Below, piece by piece: positions 17,601 to 27,134 of a stretch of 34,313 nucleotides of DNA. The translations under genes and the position numbers were made by a program. The number at the start of each line of letters is the position of its first letter. Position 1 is the first letter of the stretch. A model generated the notes under the pieces. It saw only the letters and a program-made list of their open reading frames with translations, was not told the origin of the DNA and did not search any database. Location of the stretch: the NCBI GenBank assembly GCA_030156895.1, contig JASGLP010000029.1, forward strand, positions 1-34,313. The letters are read 5' to 3'. This DNA is from Eubacteriaceae bacterium (GTDB lineage: Bacteria > Bacillota > Clostridia > Eubacteriales > Eubacteriaceae).

Positions 17601-18466
17601 TGATTTCGCTGCTTGGCCGCCTCCGATAAAATGATAGCAGCCGCCGCAGAGGCGTTAAATGAATCAATCTCACCATAAATTGGTATCGAAACCGAAAAAT
17701 CGCATTGTTTTTTTACATTTCGAGAAATTCCCGAGCCTTCATTACCAATGACAACTGCCAGGGCGCCTTTAAAATCAGCCTGATAATAAGCCTGACCATC
17801 CATATCAGCGGCTGCTACCCAGATCCCCTTCTTTTTTAAGGATTCAATACACTGACTTAAGTTATTCACCTTGGCGATCATCGTGTGGGCAACTGCTCCT
17901 GAAGATGCTTTTACAGATGTCGCAGTCAAAGATGCTGACCGTCTTTTAGGAATAATCACCCCATCTGCACCGCAAAGATTAGCAGACCTGATGATCGCGC
18001 CCAGATTATGAGGATCGGTTAAATGGTCAAGAATCACGATAAAAGGGGGTCTTTCCTTCTTTTTAGCTTTTTCTAAAATATCTTCCACGCTGCTGTAGGG
18101 AAAAGGTGCCATCATAGCCACAATTCCTTGATGAACCTGGCCATCCGCCAGTGTTTCCAGTCTAGCTTTCTCCGTTGACTGAACAATAATATTACGTTTT
18201 TTTGCCTGATCGGCAATTTTTTTCAGGACATGGTCTGTATTATCTTTTAATATCAACAATTTATCAATTACCTGGTCCGATCGTAAAGCTTCCAGAACCG
18301 GATTTTTCCCAACAATAATGAAAGTTTCTTCATCCTGATCTTCATCTTTTGGCCAAAACCGTCTCTGATCCTTTACTGTCGTTTCATGACCCGAATCCCT
18401 TTTCTCAAATCGTCGATTCTGTTTTTGGGGTTTTTGAAATTTTCCTTTATTACTTTCTTTTTTCAT
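17597..18466 (-). CDS. rlmB: 23S rRNA (guanosine-2'-O-)-methyltransferase, TrmH/SpoU family
   Basis: SPOUT-fold S-adenosylmethionine methyltransferase. 289 residues: a lysine/arginine-rich, probably disordered N-terminal extension (1-50), a substrate-binding domain (IIVGKNPVLEALRS, 51-64 onward) and the knotted catalytic domain with VILDHLTDPHNLGAIIRSA (motif 1), VIGNEGSGISRNV (motif 2) and SIPIYGEIDSFNASAAAAI (motif 3). RlmB in E. coli modifies G2251 of 23S rRNA; the exact base is inferred from family only. It overlaps both neighbours by 4 bases. Confidence 0.9.
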   Translation of the reverse strand: MKKESNKGKFQKPQKQNRRFEKRDSGHETTVKDQRRFWPKDEDQDEETFIIVGKNPVLEALRSDQVIDKLLILKDNTDHVLKKIADQAKKRNIIVQSTEKARLETLADGQVHQGIVAMMAPFPYSSVEDILEKAKKKERPPFIVILDHLTDPHNLGAIIRSANLCGADGVIIPKRRSASLTATSVKASSGAVAHTMIAKVNNLSQCIESLKKKGIWVAAADMDGQAYYQADFKGALAVVIGNEGSGISRNVKKQCDFSVSIPIYGEIDSFNASAAAAIILSEAAKQRNQ

Positions 18467-19626
18467 GCCTGTTCACTCTCCTGATCTTTTTTTCTCGGGG
18501 GTAAGGGCCCATAATACTGATAAAAGTATGTTTTTATATCGCCATTATAAAGTTTACGATTTTTTGTCACCTTTTTACCAAAAACTTTTTCAAACTTTTC
18601 ATATCCGCTAATAATAAAATAAGACCAGTCATCAAGCGATTCAAAAACCCGCCCCATATCTGCATATAGTTTTTTGATTTCTCTTTCATCGCCAAGCCGT
18701 TCACCATAGGGTGGATTGGTAATAATCACGCCATACTTCTTTTTTGTCTGAACCGACTGAACCGGCAAGTTCTGAAAAGCCACATAATCCGAAACCCCAG
18801 CCAGCTCAGCGTTATTTCTGGCCTGCTTTAGGGCTTTACTATCAATATCAGATCCCAATAGCCTAAAGCTTTGATCATTGATCATTCCCTCAGCAAGCTC
18901 TCTGGCATTTATAAAAGTGTTGGCCGGAATAAAATCCCAATCTTCCGAAATAAAGGATCTTTTTAAGCCCGGTGCTATATTTTTACCCATTAATGCCGCT
19001 TCAATCACAATTGTACCTGATCCGCATAAAGGGTCAAGAAAATAGCGATGCGGCTTCCAGTTTGACAAATAAACCAGAGCCGCTGCAATGGTTTCTTTAA
19101 TCGGCGCTTCGTTTCCATATTGCCTGTAACCTCGGCGGTTAAGACCTGATCCACTGGTGTCAATGGCCAGGGTCACTTCATCTTTTAAGATCTGGATATG
19201 GATCGGGTATTTCCCTCTGTTTTCAGTAAACCAATCAACCTTATAAACCGATTTAAGTCGTTCAACCACCGCTTTTTTGACAATCCGCTGCCCATCTGAT
19301 TTGCTGAACAAGGCTGATTTCACGCTAGTGATTTTAGCCGCCGGAAACTCACCGTCCACGGGGATGTAATCTTCCCATGCCAGTGCCTTGGTCTGTTCAA
19401 ACAAAGCATCAAAGCTAGTCGCTTTAAAAGAGCCCACTTCCAGTAAGACTCTATCTGCACATCGCAACCAAAGATTTGCCTGAGCGATGGCCTCAAGAGG
19501 ACCGCTAAAATGAACTTTGCCATTCTCAACCCGCTTAATCTCATATCCCAACCGCATTATTTCTTTCTTCACCACCGCTTCCAGTCCAAAAGCCACAGTA
19601 GCGATTAAATTAATCTCTTCTATCAT
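18463..19626 (-). CDS. THUMP-domain class I rRNA methyltransferase, RlmL/RlmK (YpsC) family
   Basis: 387 residues. A ferredoxin-like and THUMP part (about 45-155) is followed by a Rossmann methyltransferase with DPLCGSGT (198-205, SAM binding), GSDID (258-262) and NPPYGERLGD (304-313), the catalytic motif of N2-guanine methyltransferases. It resembles the N-terminal half of E. coli RlmL, which makes m2G2445 in 23S rRNA; the target here is inferred. It starts the rlmB-yacP-sigH unit, with a 4-base overlap to rlmB, grouping two rRNA methyltransferases, an A-site nuclease and a sigma factor. Confidence 0.88.
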   Translation of the reverse strand: MIEEINLIATVAFGLEAVVKKEIMRLGYEIKRVENGKVHFSGPLEAIAQANLWLRCADRVLLEVGSFKATSFDALFEQTKALAWEDYIPVDGEFPAAKITSVKSALFSKSDGQRIVKKAVVERLKSVYKVDWFTENRGKYPIHIQILKDEVTLAIDTSGSGLNRRGYRQYGNEAPIKETIAAALVYLSNWKPHRYFLDPLCGSGTIVIEAALMGKNIAPGLKRSFISEDWDFIPANTFINARELAEGMINDQSFRLLGSDIDSKALKQARNNAELAGVSDYVAFQNLPVQSVQTKKKYGVIITNPPYGERLGDEREIKKLYADMGRVFESLDDWSYFIISGYEKFEKVFGKKVTKNRKLYNGDIKTYFYQYYGPLPPRKKDQESEQA

Positions 19627-19654
19627 TTAATTTCCTTTTATTTTGTAATATTGT

Positions 19655-19685
19655 ATTATACCATATTTCAAGAATCTTGTTGCAA
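19655..19685 (-). promoter_or_regulatory. Predicted promoter of the rlmL-like/rlmB/yacP/sigH unit
   Basis: Minus-strand -10 TATAAT (19655-19660) preceded by TGG, i.e. an extended -10. A TTGCAA lies at 19680-19685 with a rather long 19-base spacer. Distance to the ATG is about 29 bases. Confidence 0.55.
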
Positions 19686-19713
19686 AATTTCAAACTCCAG
19701 GCATGACAAACAT

Positions 19714-19760
19714 TTAAAAAAGCCGATCAGAACTAAACATTACTACTGTTCAAATCGGCT
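19714..19760 (-). terminator. Intrinsic terminator of the permease-tyrS-hisS unit
   Basis: Stem AGCCGAT/ATCGGCT with an inner GAAC/GTTC helix, and on the minus strand a run of six T's after the stem. It lies 26 bases beyond the hisS stop. Confidence 0.8.
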
Positions 19761-19785
19761 CTTTCTGATAATTTATTTGTCTCAA

Positions 19786-21021
19786 TTAAAACATTTTTAA
19801 GGCTTCATCCCGTCCAAAGACAGCAAATCCGGCATAGCCTTTTTCACTATAAGCGCTAATCTGTTTTCCAAATTTCTTTTTCATGGCAACCAGATTAACA
19901 CCATAGCCTTGGGTCTGCCACTGTTCCCCAGCAGCAATGACCTGATCAAAAGATCCTTGAGCCGCCTCATAAAACAATACCATTTTCTTCTGACTATGGG
20001 TCAGCTGATTATTTTCTTCCTGTAAGATCCCCACAATCCGCTCAAAGCCAATTGAAAATCCTACCGCCGGCACCGAAGTCTTACAATACTTGCCAATCAT
20101 ATTATCATACCGACCACCACCGGCTATTGAATATCCATAAGGACCATAGCTTACTTCAAAAATAAGACCGGTGTAATATCCCATGCCGCGAATCAGAGAA
20201 AAATCAAATTCGATGGTGAAATTGTTTTTCGAAAGTCTCTTGACCGCATCAATGACCTCAGTCAATTCACCAATTACCAACTCATCATCAACCCAATCAG
20301 AAAGATTATCTGTTGAAATCTCAGTTACTGCTTTAGTCAGTCCACTGACCATAGCATGATCATAGTCTTTAGACAACAGCTCTTTTTCGACGCCTTCCGA
20401 ACCAATTTTATCAAGTTTATCAAGGGTGATGCAGACTGTTCCCACTGCTTCCTCAGAAAAACCAAGCTTTCTGATCACTTCACTGAGCAGCTTGCGATGA
20501 TTGATTTTTACGGTAAAACCGCAAAACCCCATATCCATCAGCGCCTTTGCCGTCGTATCGATCAATTCGATTTCAGCGTTAACAGAAGGATCGCCAATAA
20601 TATCGATATCGCATTGCTTAAATGATCGAAAGCGTCCTTTTTGCGGTCGCTCAGCCCGAAAAACATTACCGATCTGAATTGCTTTAAAGGGCATCTCCAG
20701 TTCAGCCTGGTTATTCGCATAGAAGCGACTCAACGGCAAGGTTAAATCAAAGCGTAAGCCCAGGTCACACAAATCACTGACGCTTGCTTCGGGCGTTAGA
20801 TTTAATTTCTCACCACGTTTAATAATGCTAAACAGCATTTTTAAATTTTCACCGCCATCACTGCCCAAAAGCAGCTCCAGGTTTTCCATGACCGGGGTCT
20901 CAATTCGATTAAAACCTTGACTACGGTAGCGTTTTAAAATCATCGCTTCCAACTGATCACGTAAAACCATTTCCTGCGGCAATATATCTCTTGTCCCTCT
21001 AACAGGGTTAGAACTGATCAT
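19786..21021 (-). CDS. hisS: Histidine--tRNA ligase (class II)
   Basis: Charges tRNA-His with histidine. 411 residues: motif 1 region with RGTRDILPQE (8-17), motif 2 FRAERPQKGRFRSF (121-134), the histidine-specific motifs RGMGYYTG (278-285) and AGGGRYD (300-306), and motif 3 GFSIGFERI (321-329). The anticodon-binding tail (about 345-411) is a little short, ending RDEALKMF. The regulatory paralogue HisZ, which lacks that tail and shares the fold, was considered; the intact histidine motifs and the tyrS neighbour favour the true synthetase. It follows tyrS by 10 bases. Confidence 0.85.
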   Translation of the reverse strand: MISSNPVRGTRDILPQEMVLRDQLEAMILKRYRSQGFNRIETPVMENLELLLGSDGGENLKMLFSIIKRGEKLNLTPEASVSDLCDLGLRFDLTLPLSRFYANNQAELEMPFKAIQIGNVFRAERPQKGRFRSFKQCDIDIIGDPSVNAEIELIDTTAKALMDMGFCGFTVKINHRKLLSEVIRKLGFSEEAVGTVCITLDKLDKIGSEGVEKELLSKDYDHAMVSGLTKAVTEISTDNLSDWVDDELVIGELTEVIDAVKRLSKNNFTIEFDFSLIRGMGYYTGLIFEVSYGPYGYSIAGGGRYDNMIGKYCKTSVPAVGFSIGFERIVGILQEENNQLTHSQKKMVLFYEAAQGSFDQVIAAGEQWQTQGYGVNLVAMKKKFGKQISAYSEKGYAGFAVFGRDEALKMF

Positions 21022-21031
21022 TTTCCACCAC

Positions 21032-22258
21032 CTATACTAAATTCAATTGCTTAAAGGCTTTTTTACCTTTTTTCAGGATCATGACACCATCTTTAAAATC
21101 AGCTTCGGTAAAGATCGCCTTAAAATCCTCAACTTTCTCACCATTAGCCAATACACCCCCCTGTTCAACCAAACGTCGTCCTTCACTTCTGGTCGGAATC
21201 AGTTGGGCTGCCTGAAGTAGAGAGATAATATCCATACCGTCACCCAAATCACTTCTTTTTAAATCAACAGCTGGAATTGAAGCCTGATCTGGTCCGCCTT
21301 CAAACAAACGACGGGCAGCATCCTGGGCTTTTGCAGCTTCTTCTTTACCATGAATCAGAGCTGTTACTTCAAAAGCTAGTACTTCCTTCGCCTGATTAAT
21401 CTCTGCTCCCGGAAGGCTGCCCAAACGCCTGACCTCTTCCATTGGCAGGAAGGTTAACAGCGCCAGACATTTTTGCACATCTGCATCGGCTACATTGCGC
21501 CAGTACTGATAAAAATCATAGGGACTGGTTTTTTCCGGATCCAGCCACAGAGCTCCCTTGGCCGTTTTTCCCATTTTTATCCCTTCACTGGTCGTTAATA
21601 AAGAAAAGGTCATCCCATAGGCTTGAGCACTGTCTTTTTTTCGAATAAGTTCAATTCCGGCGATAATATTGGACCACTGGTCATTTCCGCCAAACTGCAT
21701 CTTGCAGCCATATTCTTTATGCAGGACATAAAAATCATAGGCCTGTAAAAGCATATAATTAAACTCCAGAAAAGTCAGACCCTTTTCCAGTCTGGATTTA
21801 TAACAATCCGCTGCCAGCATCCGGTTTACTGAAAAATGCGTTCCGATTTCCCGGAGAAAATCGATATAATTTAAGTCAAGCAGCCAGTCGGCATTGTTAA
21901 TCATCATGGCCTGATCATTTTCAAAGCTTAGAAACTTTTCAAAAATCTTCTTGAATTTTTCACCGTTTGCGGCAATTCGGTCAGCTGTCATCACCTGTCT
22001 CATATCACTTCGACCTGAAGGATCGCCAATCATCGTGGTTCCCCCACCAATAATTGCAATTGGACGATGTCCGTGTCTTTGCATGTGCGCCATAACCATA
22101 ATCTGAATAAAGTGACCAATATGTAAACTATCCGCCGTTGGGTCAAATCCTATATAAAAAGAAACAGACTCCTTTTCCAGCAACGTTTTTATCTCTTCTT
22201 CGTGCGTACACTGCTCCAGAAATCCTCGCTCTTTTAAAACGTCAAAAACATTTTCCAT
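21032..22258 (-). CDS. tyrS: Tyrosine--tRNA ligase
   Basis: Class I synthetase charging tRNA-Tyr, whose gene (16324-16408) is also in this window. 408 residues with HIGH at 46-49 (DSLHIGHFI), the KMSKS-equivalent KMGKT at 228-232, the tyrosine-binding [11 protein letters not shown] segment, and an S4-like C-terminal RNA-binding domain from about 345 ([22 protein letters not shown]). No T-box leader precedes it, since only 22 bases lie between it and the permease gene. Confidence 0.96.
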   Translation of the reverse strand: MENVFDVLKERGFLEQCTHEEEIKTLLEKESVSFYIGFDPTADSLHIGHFIQIMVMAHMQRHGHRPIAIIGGGTTMIGDPSGRSDMRQVMTADRIAANGEKFKKIFEKFLSFENDQAMMINNADWLLDLNYIDFLREIGTHFSVNRMLAADCYKSRLEKGLTFLEFNYMLLQAYDFYVLHKEYGCKMQFGGNDQWSNIIAGIELIRKKDSAQAYGMTFSLLTTSEGIKMGKTAKGALWLDPEKTSPYDFYQYWRNVADADVQKCLALLTFLPMEEVRRLGSLPGAEINQAKEVLAFEVTALIHGKEEAAKAQDAARRLFEGGPDQASIPAVDLKRSDLGDGMDIISLLQAAQLIPTRSEGRRLVEQGGVLANGEKVEDFKAIFTEADFKDGVMILKKGKKAFKQLNLV

Positions 22259-22280
22259 TTTTAATTCCTTTCCACACTTC

Positions 22281-23486
22281 TTACTCTTTATTTAACAATT
22301 TGCGTTCTTTTCTCATTTCAAAACGCCTAATGCCTTCTTCCAAAAAGACTTTTATCACAGCAAACATGGGAATAGCAATAAACATTCCCAGAATACCAAA
22401 CATACTGCCGCCAACGACAACGCTGACCAGTACCCAGAAAGGATTGAGTTCCACAATCTTCCCTAATACACTGGGTGCCAGCACATTGCCATCAAATTGC
22501 TGCACCACCAAAATCAGAATCCCTACCCATAAGGCTTTGACCGGATCATCGATTAAAGTAATCAAAATCGCTGGAATTGCACCCAAGATGGGCCCAAAAT
22601 AAGGAATCATGTTAAGCACACCAACGACAACCGCAAAAAGTGGTGCGTATTGCACATTGATAATCAGTAAACCCAGATAAAACAAAAAACCAATCAGGAT
22701 CGAAGTAAATAATTTACCCGAAAAATATTTGTAAAAAATACTATCAATGGTTTTTACAACCCAATCAGAAGCACTGTATACTTTGTCACTCATAACCGCC
22801 TGAAAAAATCTGGCAATCTGTTCAATTATTTTTTCTTTGTCAAGCATGGTATAAAGACCAATGAAAAAGACAATAAAAAACGAAGCAACAAAGCCAAATG
22901 TTCCTTTAATTAAAAGGAAGGCGGCGTTACCAATTGCTTGAGAGGTAATACCCAGCGAACTGGTAATAAAATTAATGATATCATTGGTATCCATACTCTG
23001 CAAATAATTAACAGACTCTTGCAGGCTTTTAAACAGTTCCTGGGTGATCCCCCCCTGGGAAACACTGTCACCCAGAAAATCATTCAGAACCTCCATAAAA
23101 GTCGGCATCTGAACAACTAGATTAGCCAGACTTTCAATAATAGATGGAATAACCGCATTGAAAAACAGCACAAACAAAATAATCGTGATGGTATAAACTA
23201 CAAAAATTGATATAAGACGTACCGCTTTAGGTTTCTTTTGTGACATCTCAAAATTTCTGTAGATAAATTTTTCCAGGCCATGCATGGGTTTAAATAAAAG
23301 ATAAGCAACAACCACACCGATTAAAATCGGCATCATTACCTCAATTGTACTATTGAAAAAATCTGTGACTGTCGATACAACCAGCCCCACATTATCCAAA
23401 AATTTGTAAACCAACATTAATCCCAGCGCCCCAAGAAACAAGGGCAGATATCTCTTGAACAATTCGTTTTCCCGAAAAAACTTCAC
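22281..23486 (-). CDS. AI-2E family transporter (PF01594-type permease), GTG start
   Basis: 401-residue membrane protein with about eight hydrophobic segments: one near residue 12, one near 45, one near 95, a central block 195-290, and a cluster 250-385 ending in a basic tail. The signature [18 protein letters not shown] is present. The family is named for the E. coli AI-2 exporter TqsA, but most members have no known substrate and some act as Na+/H+ antiporters. The start is the GTG at 23484-23486, 5 bases from AGGAGG. No ATG is near. First gene of the unit with tyrS and hisS. Confidence 0.85.
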   Translation of the reverse strand: MKFFRENELFKRYLPLFLGALGLMLVYKFLDNVGLVVSTVTDFFNSTIEVMMPILIGVVVAYLLFKPMHGLEKFIYRNFEMSQKKPKAVRLISIFVVYTITIILFVLFFNAVIPSIIESLANLVVQMPTFMEVLNDFLGDSVSQGGITQELFKSLQESVNYLQSMDTNDIINFITSSLGITSQAIGNAAFLLIKGTFGFVASFFIVFFIGLYTMLDKEKIIEQIARFFQAVMSDKVYSASDWVVKTIDSIFYKYFSGKLFTSILIGFLFYLGLLIINVQYAPLFAVVVGVLNMIPYFGPILGAIPAILITLIDDPVKALWVGILILVVQQFDGNVLAPSVLGKIVELNPFWVLVSVVVGGSMFGILGMFIAIPMFAVIKVFLEEGIRRFEMRKERKLLNKE

Positions 23487-23613
23487 AAGCTCCTCCTCAT
23501 TACAAATCTGTGTTATATCTTAACATTATCCTTAATAAAATAAAAGAAATTTCAGCCATTCTCTGTTATATTTACGTTAAAGAAAATTTTTAAAGACTTT
23601 CTTAAATTTTTTC

Positions 23614-23642
23614 TTGTGTTTTAGCGCATTTTCCTTTATATT
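23614..23642 (+). promoter_or_regulatory. Predicted promoter of lspA
   Basis: TTGTGT (23614-23619), 17-base spacer, TATATT (23637-23642), about 33 bases before the lspA ATG on the plus strand. Confidence 0.5.
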
Positions 23643-23674
23643 TTGATTGTACAAAAAATCTGATTGGAGAAAAA

Positions 23675-24154
23675 ATGATCTATCTTGCTGTCATTCTTTT
23701 TACCATTTTCCTGGATCAGTATTCCAAGTATCTGGTACTCAGATATTTGAAACCAATCGATACTTATCCACTGATTGAAAATGTCTTTCACCTAACATAT
23801 GTTGAGAACCGTGGTGCTGCATTCAGTTTGTTTACAAACATGCAGCCTTTTCTAATCTTTATAACTATGATTTTTGCCGGTGTTCTCATTTATATACTTA
23901 TAAAAACACCTAAAAAGCGTGCTAACTTATGGGTAAACCTGTCCGTCTCCTGTATTATTGGTGGTGCTATCGGCAATCTGATTGATCGAATTCGACTAAA
24001 CTATGTCATCGACTTTTTGGATTTCCGCTTTATTAAGTTCGCCATTTTTAACTTTGCCGATGTTTTTGTGGTCTGCGGCAGCATTTCCTTCTTGTTGGCA
24101 CTATTTGCCAATCGCGATATCCTGACCGAAGATCCTTTCAAATTTCTGAAATAA
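23675..24154 (+). CDS. lspA: Lipoprotein signal peptidase II
   Basis: Membrane aspartyl protease that cuts signal peptides of prolipoproteins after diacylglyceryl transfer. 159 residues with four hydrophobic segments, DQYSKYLV near residue 14, ENRGAAFSLF (44-53), GGAIGNLIDRI (97-106), and the two catalytic aspartates in VIDFLDF (D113) and NFADV (D129). Complete. A GGAG site lies before the ATG. It is alone on the plus strand, between divergent and convergent genes; no rluD or other common partner follows. Confidence 0.95.
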   Translation: MIYLAVILFTIFLDQYSKYLVLRYLKPIDTYPLIENVFHLTYVENRGAAFSLFTNMQPFLIFITMIFAGVLIYILIKTPKKRANLWVNLSVSCIIGGAIGNLIDRIRLNYVIDFLDFRFIKFAIFNFADVFVVCGSISFLLALFANRDILTEDPFKFLK

Positions 24155-24157
24155 ATC

Positions 24158-24185
24158 ACCCTGAACCACGACTGTGGTTCAGGGT
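24158..24185. terminator. Perfect hairpin between convergent lspA and the GntR-type gene
   Basis: Twelve-base perfect arms ACCCTGAACCAC and GTGGTTCAGGGT with loop GACT, just after the lspA stop and just before the end of the opposing gene. T-runs on both sides are weak. Position between converging genes suggests a bidirectional terminator. Confidence 0.65.
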
Positions 24186-24189
24186 CATA

Positions 24190-24861
24190 TCAAAGCTTCT
24201 TGAGCATGTCATCACCAGTCGAGTGAATATGTTCACAAGCTGCCAAGCGCGCCCGTTCACTCTGCTTCTGGTTGATTTTTTCAATGATCTCCATATGCTG
24301 ATTGACCAGGTGCTTTTTGTCTTCGATCCGATGAACATATTCCGCCCTAAAACGCTGCATCTGCTCTCTGAGTGAGTGAATCATCTGTACCAGTTTGATA
24401 TTTCCCGAGGCTCGATAAATGATTTCATGAATATCCATATCATATTTGATAATACCCTCTTCATCATTTTTAACGGCCGCTTTGCCAAACAGATCGTTAG
24501 CCTCAAATAAAGCGTCCACATCTTCCTGCGTAGCATTAATGGCTGCCAGTTCCGCTGCCAATCCTTCCAGCGCCCGTCTAATCTCCATCATTTCCCGCAG
24601 GTCGTCAACCGACATTGGGGTCACATAAGCCCCTTTTCGGGGAATCATCTTGACCAAGCCTTCCAATTCCAGTTTTCTGATCGACTCTCGTACCGGGGTC
24701 CGACTGACTCCCATCTGTTCTGCCAGCTGTACTTCCATCAACCGTTGTCCCGGTTTTAAGTCGCCGGTAATAATAGCACTTCTAATTGTGTCAAAAACAA
24801 TTTCTCTTAGTGGCTTGCATGAGCTTGCATCCAAACTCAATCCTTTAATTTCTGTCTCCAT
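24190..24861 (-). CDS. GntR family transcriptional regulator, FadR/FCD type
   Basis: DNA-binding regulator of about 223 residues: winged helix at about 15-85 (LREIVFDTIRSAIITGDLKPGQRL, EQMGVSRTPVRESIRKLELEGLV) and a helical FCD ligand domain (about 90-215) with the metal-site residues in DMDIHEIIYRASGN, VNQHMEII and CEHIH. FCD members sense small organic acids; the ligand here is unknown. The ATG at 24859-24861 was chosen over a GTG six codons upstream because AGAGGG stands 5 bases away and the GTG would overlap ispE. Eleven bases after ispE, so probably cotranscribed. Confidence 0.9.
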   Translation of the reverse strand: METEIKGLSLDASSCKPLREIVFDTIRSAIITGDLKPGQRLMEVQLAEQMGVSRTPVRESIRKLELEGLVKMIPRKGAYVTPMSVDDLREMMEIRRALEGLAAELAAINATQEDVDALFEANDLFGKAAVKNDEEGIIKYDMDIHEIIYRASGNIKLVQMIHSLREQMQRFRAEYVHRIEDKKHLVNQHMEIIEKINQKQSERARLAACEHIHSTGDDMLKKL

Positions 24862-24872
24862 AATATCCCTCT

Positions 24873-25724
24873 TTAGCACGTTTTCGTTAAAAAACAGCGT
24901 TCATTATTTAATTTGAATAAATCATAAGTATACTGAGCCTGACTTTGATCTGCAAAATACCCCACAATCGTTGAACCGCTGCCCGTCATGTTGGCTGCAA
25001 GGGCTCCGTTGTTCAGTAATTTATTTTTCGTTTTCTCAAGCTCAGGATAAATTTTAAAAATCGGATCTTCAAAAACATTTCCACTCGATTGCAAGGCTTT
25101 TTGATATTCTTTTTTTCCCAGATAATCAAGTACCTGATCCAAATCCGGATGGTTTAAATTTTTTATCTCACCCAGTTGGGCAAAGGCCCAACTAGTTTTT
25201 ATACCAACAGCCGGTTTAACCAAAACAAGTGACCAGTCCCCTATCGATTCAAGCTCTGTAATTCGTTCACCGATTCCTTCAACTAAAGCAGGACTTTGGT
25301 ATAAACAATATGGCACGTCTGCTCCGATAGAAAGGCCAATTTTCGCCAGCCTATCGAGGGTCAATCCCAGGGAAAAAAGTCTGTTAAGCGCTAAAAGCGT
25401 TGCCGCAGCATCAGCACTGCCACCGGCCAGACCCGCTTCGTGGGGAATTTGTTTGATTAATTCTATTTTAACCCCTGCTTTAATCCCGCGATAATCAAAT
25501 AAAGACTTTGCCGCTCGGTAGCAAAGGTTTCTTTCATCACTTGGAATCTGGTCGATATTGCTTTTGAAAACAATGCCCGCCTCAATCTTTTTACAGTATA
25601 TTGTGTCTGATAAATCCAAGCGGTGGTTAATCATCCGCATCTCATGGTAACCATCCACTCTTTTCATTAAGACATCCAAAAGTAAGTTCACTTTTGCATT
25701 TGCTTTAATCGTTATAGAATCCAT
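24873..25724 (-). CDS. ispE: 4-diphosphocytidyl-2-C-methyl-D-erythritol kinase
   Basis: GHMP kinase of the non-mevalonate isoprenoid pathway; phosphorylates CDP-methylerythritol. 283 residues: KANAKVNLLLDV with the conserved lysine at 11, the glycine-rich ATP loop PHEAGLAGGSADAAA (94-108), IGADVPYCL with catalytic D136, and the C-terminal MTGSGSTIVGYF. Complete. It faces ung, with 135 bases between the two starts that hold several TATAAT-like boxes for both directions. The GntR-type regulator follows it. Confidence 0.95.
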   Translation of the reverse strand: MDSITIKANAKVNLLLDVLMKRVDGYHEMRMINHRLDLSDTIYCKKIEAGIVFKSNIDQIPSDERNLCYRAAKSLFDYRGIKAGVKIELIKQIPHEAGLAGGSADAAATLLALNRLFSLGLTLDRLAKIGLSIGADVPYCLYQSPALVEGIGERITELESIGDWSLVLVKPAVGIKTSWAFAQLGEIKNLNHPDLDQVLDYLGKKEYQKALQSSGNVFEDPIFKIYPELEKTKNKLLNNGALAANMTGSGSTIVGYFADQSQAQYTYDLFKLNNERCFLTKTC

Positions 25725-25859
25725 TTTTAGCTCTCTTTGAATTTATAATATTGTATACACTTTATTATAGCACATTCTTTTTTTAATTCCATCATTTTCC
25801 TCATCGCAAGCCTCTTTTTTAGTGTATAATCTATGTAAGACAATAGAAGGAGGCAGCAT

Positions 25860-26531
25860 ATGGCCATTCATTTTGAAAACGACTGGGAAAACCCTTTACA
25901 GCACCAGTTTGAAAAAGAATACTATCAAAAGCTCAGAAAATTTTTAATTAAGGAATATAAAACTCAAACTATTTATCCGCAGATGCACGATATTTTTAAT
26001 GCTTTTCACTATACATCACTGGCAGAAACTAAGGTCTGCATCATTGGACAAGACCCATACCACGGTGAAAATCAGGCCCATGGTCTGGCGTTTTCGGTTC
26101 AGAGGGATGTGGCAATTCCACCATCACTTTTAAATATTTATAAGGAACTTCACGCTGATTTGGGCTTTCCTATTCCAAACCACGGCTATCTTAAGAAGTG
26201 GGCAGATGAAGGTGTCCTACTGCTTAACGCAGTACTGACTGTTCGTGCCGGTCAAGCTGCTTCCCACCGCAACATTGGCTGGGAAGAATTTACCGGCCAG
26301 ATCATCAAAACTTTAAACGACCAAACAGACCCTATCGTTTTTATCCTTTGGGGACGTGATGCACAAAATAAAAAGGATCTAATCACGAATTCTTCGCATC
26401 ACATCCTTACTTCACCCCACCCCAGTCCGCTATCCGCACACCGCGGTTTCTTTGGCAGCCGACCATTTTCCCGAGCCAATGAGCTTTTAAGTGCTGCCGG
26501 CCGTTCGCCCATCGACTGGGAAATTCACTAA
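25860..26531 (+). CDS. ung: Uracil-DNA glycosylase, family 1
   Basis: Removes uracil from DNA to start base-excision repair. 223 residues with motif A GQDPYH (63-68, catalytic D65), the uracil pocket [11 protein letters not shown] (121-131) and motif [14 protein letters not shown] (187-199). Full length. GGAGG stands before the ATG, and a perfect TATAAT at 25825-25830 lies 30 bases upstream, though its -35 is poor. The PAP2 gene follows 11 bases later in the same direction. Confidence 0.97.
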   Translation: MAIHFENDWENPLQHQFEKEYYQKLRKFLIKEYKTQTIYPQMHDIFNAFHYTSLAETKVCIIGQDPYHGENQAHGLAFSVQRDVAIPPSLLNIYKELHADLGFPIPNHGYLKKWADEGVLLLNAVLTVRAGQAASHRNIGWEEFTGQIIKTLNDQTDPIVFILWGRDAQNKKDLITNSSHHILTSPHPSPLSAHRGFFGSRPFSRANELLSAAGRSPIDWEIH

Positions 26532-26542
26532 ACAGGTGGCTT

Positions 26543-27070
26543 ATGGATCTTTCAATTCTTATCTGGATCAATAACCATCTAGTCACCCCAGCGGGAAGTA
26601 GCTTTTTTATTTTCATCACTAACTTTTGGGGGTTCGGTATCATTTATATTCCCATGTCTATTTTTCTTTTATCAAAACCCAGCCGCCGACAAACCGGACT
26701 GATCGTCGTCGGCGCTTTACTGATCGCGCTGATCGTGGTGAATCTCGGCATCAAACCTTTTTTTGACAGGCCCAGACCCTTTACAAGCTATCCAATAGAT
26801 CTCGTCATCCCTGTTCCCCATGGCTCATCATTTCCATCAAGCCATACGGCCAGTGTTTTTGCCTTTGCCAGCGCTTATTTTATTTGTGAAAAGAATCGGA
26901 TGCGCTGGGCCTTGCTGGCTTTTGCCGGACTGGTGGCCTTTTCCAGACTTTACCTCTTTGTCCATTACCCCAGCGATGTCATAAGCGGAATCCTCATTGG
27001 CATTAGCTGTGCCTTTTTTGCCAGCTGGCTGATTAAAAAAATCTATCCACAATCCGCTTTTAAAGAATAA
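26543..27070 (+). CDS. PAP2 superfamily membrane phosphatase
   Basis: 175-residue membrane protein with about five hydrophobic segments and all three phosphatase motifs: C1 KPFFDRPRP (71-79), C2 PSSH (98-101) and C3 SRLYLFVH (134-141). The family dephosphorylates lipid phosphates such as phosphatidic acid or undecaprenyl pyrophosphate (PgpB/BcrC). The substrate here cannot be read from the sequence. It shares a unit with ung and ends at a strong bidirectional terminator. Confidence 0.92.
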   Translation: MDLSILIWINNHLVTPAGSSFFIFITNFWGFGIIYIPMSIFLLSKPSRRQTGLIVVGALLIALIVVNLGIKPFFDRPRPFTSYPIDLVIPVPHGSSFPSSHTASVFAFASAYFICEKNRMRWALLAFAGLVAFSRLYLFVHYPSDVISGILIGISCAFFASWLIKKIYPQSAFKE

Positions 27071-27090
27071 GCCAATTTGCTTTGAATATG

Positions 27091-27134
27091 AAAAGTGCTG
27101 CACTACTTACCCATCAGTAGGCAGCACTTTTTTA
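27091..27134. terminator. Bidirectional terminator between the PAP2 gene and aroD
   Basis: Arms AAAAGTGCTGC (27091-27101) and GCAGCACTTTT (27121-27131), with an inner ACTACT/AGTAG helix, give T-runs on both strands. It ends both converging genes; aroD's stop lies inside it. Confidence 0.88.

Noticed and set aside
19786..21021. HisZ, the regulatory paralogue of histidyl-tRNA synthetase
   Set aside because: Intact RGMGYYTG and AGGGRYD motifs, a C-terminal domain and no his biosynthesis genes nearby favour HisS; not fully excluded.
22259..22280. T-box riboswitch before tyrS
   Set aside because: Only 22 bases separate the genes and the region before the permease gene shows no T-box sequence or terminator.
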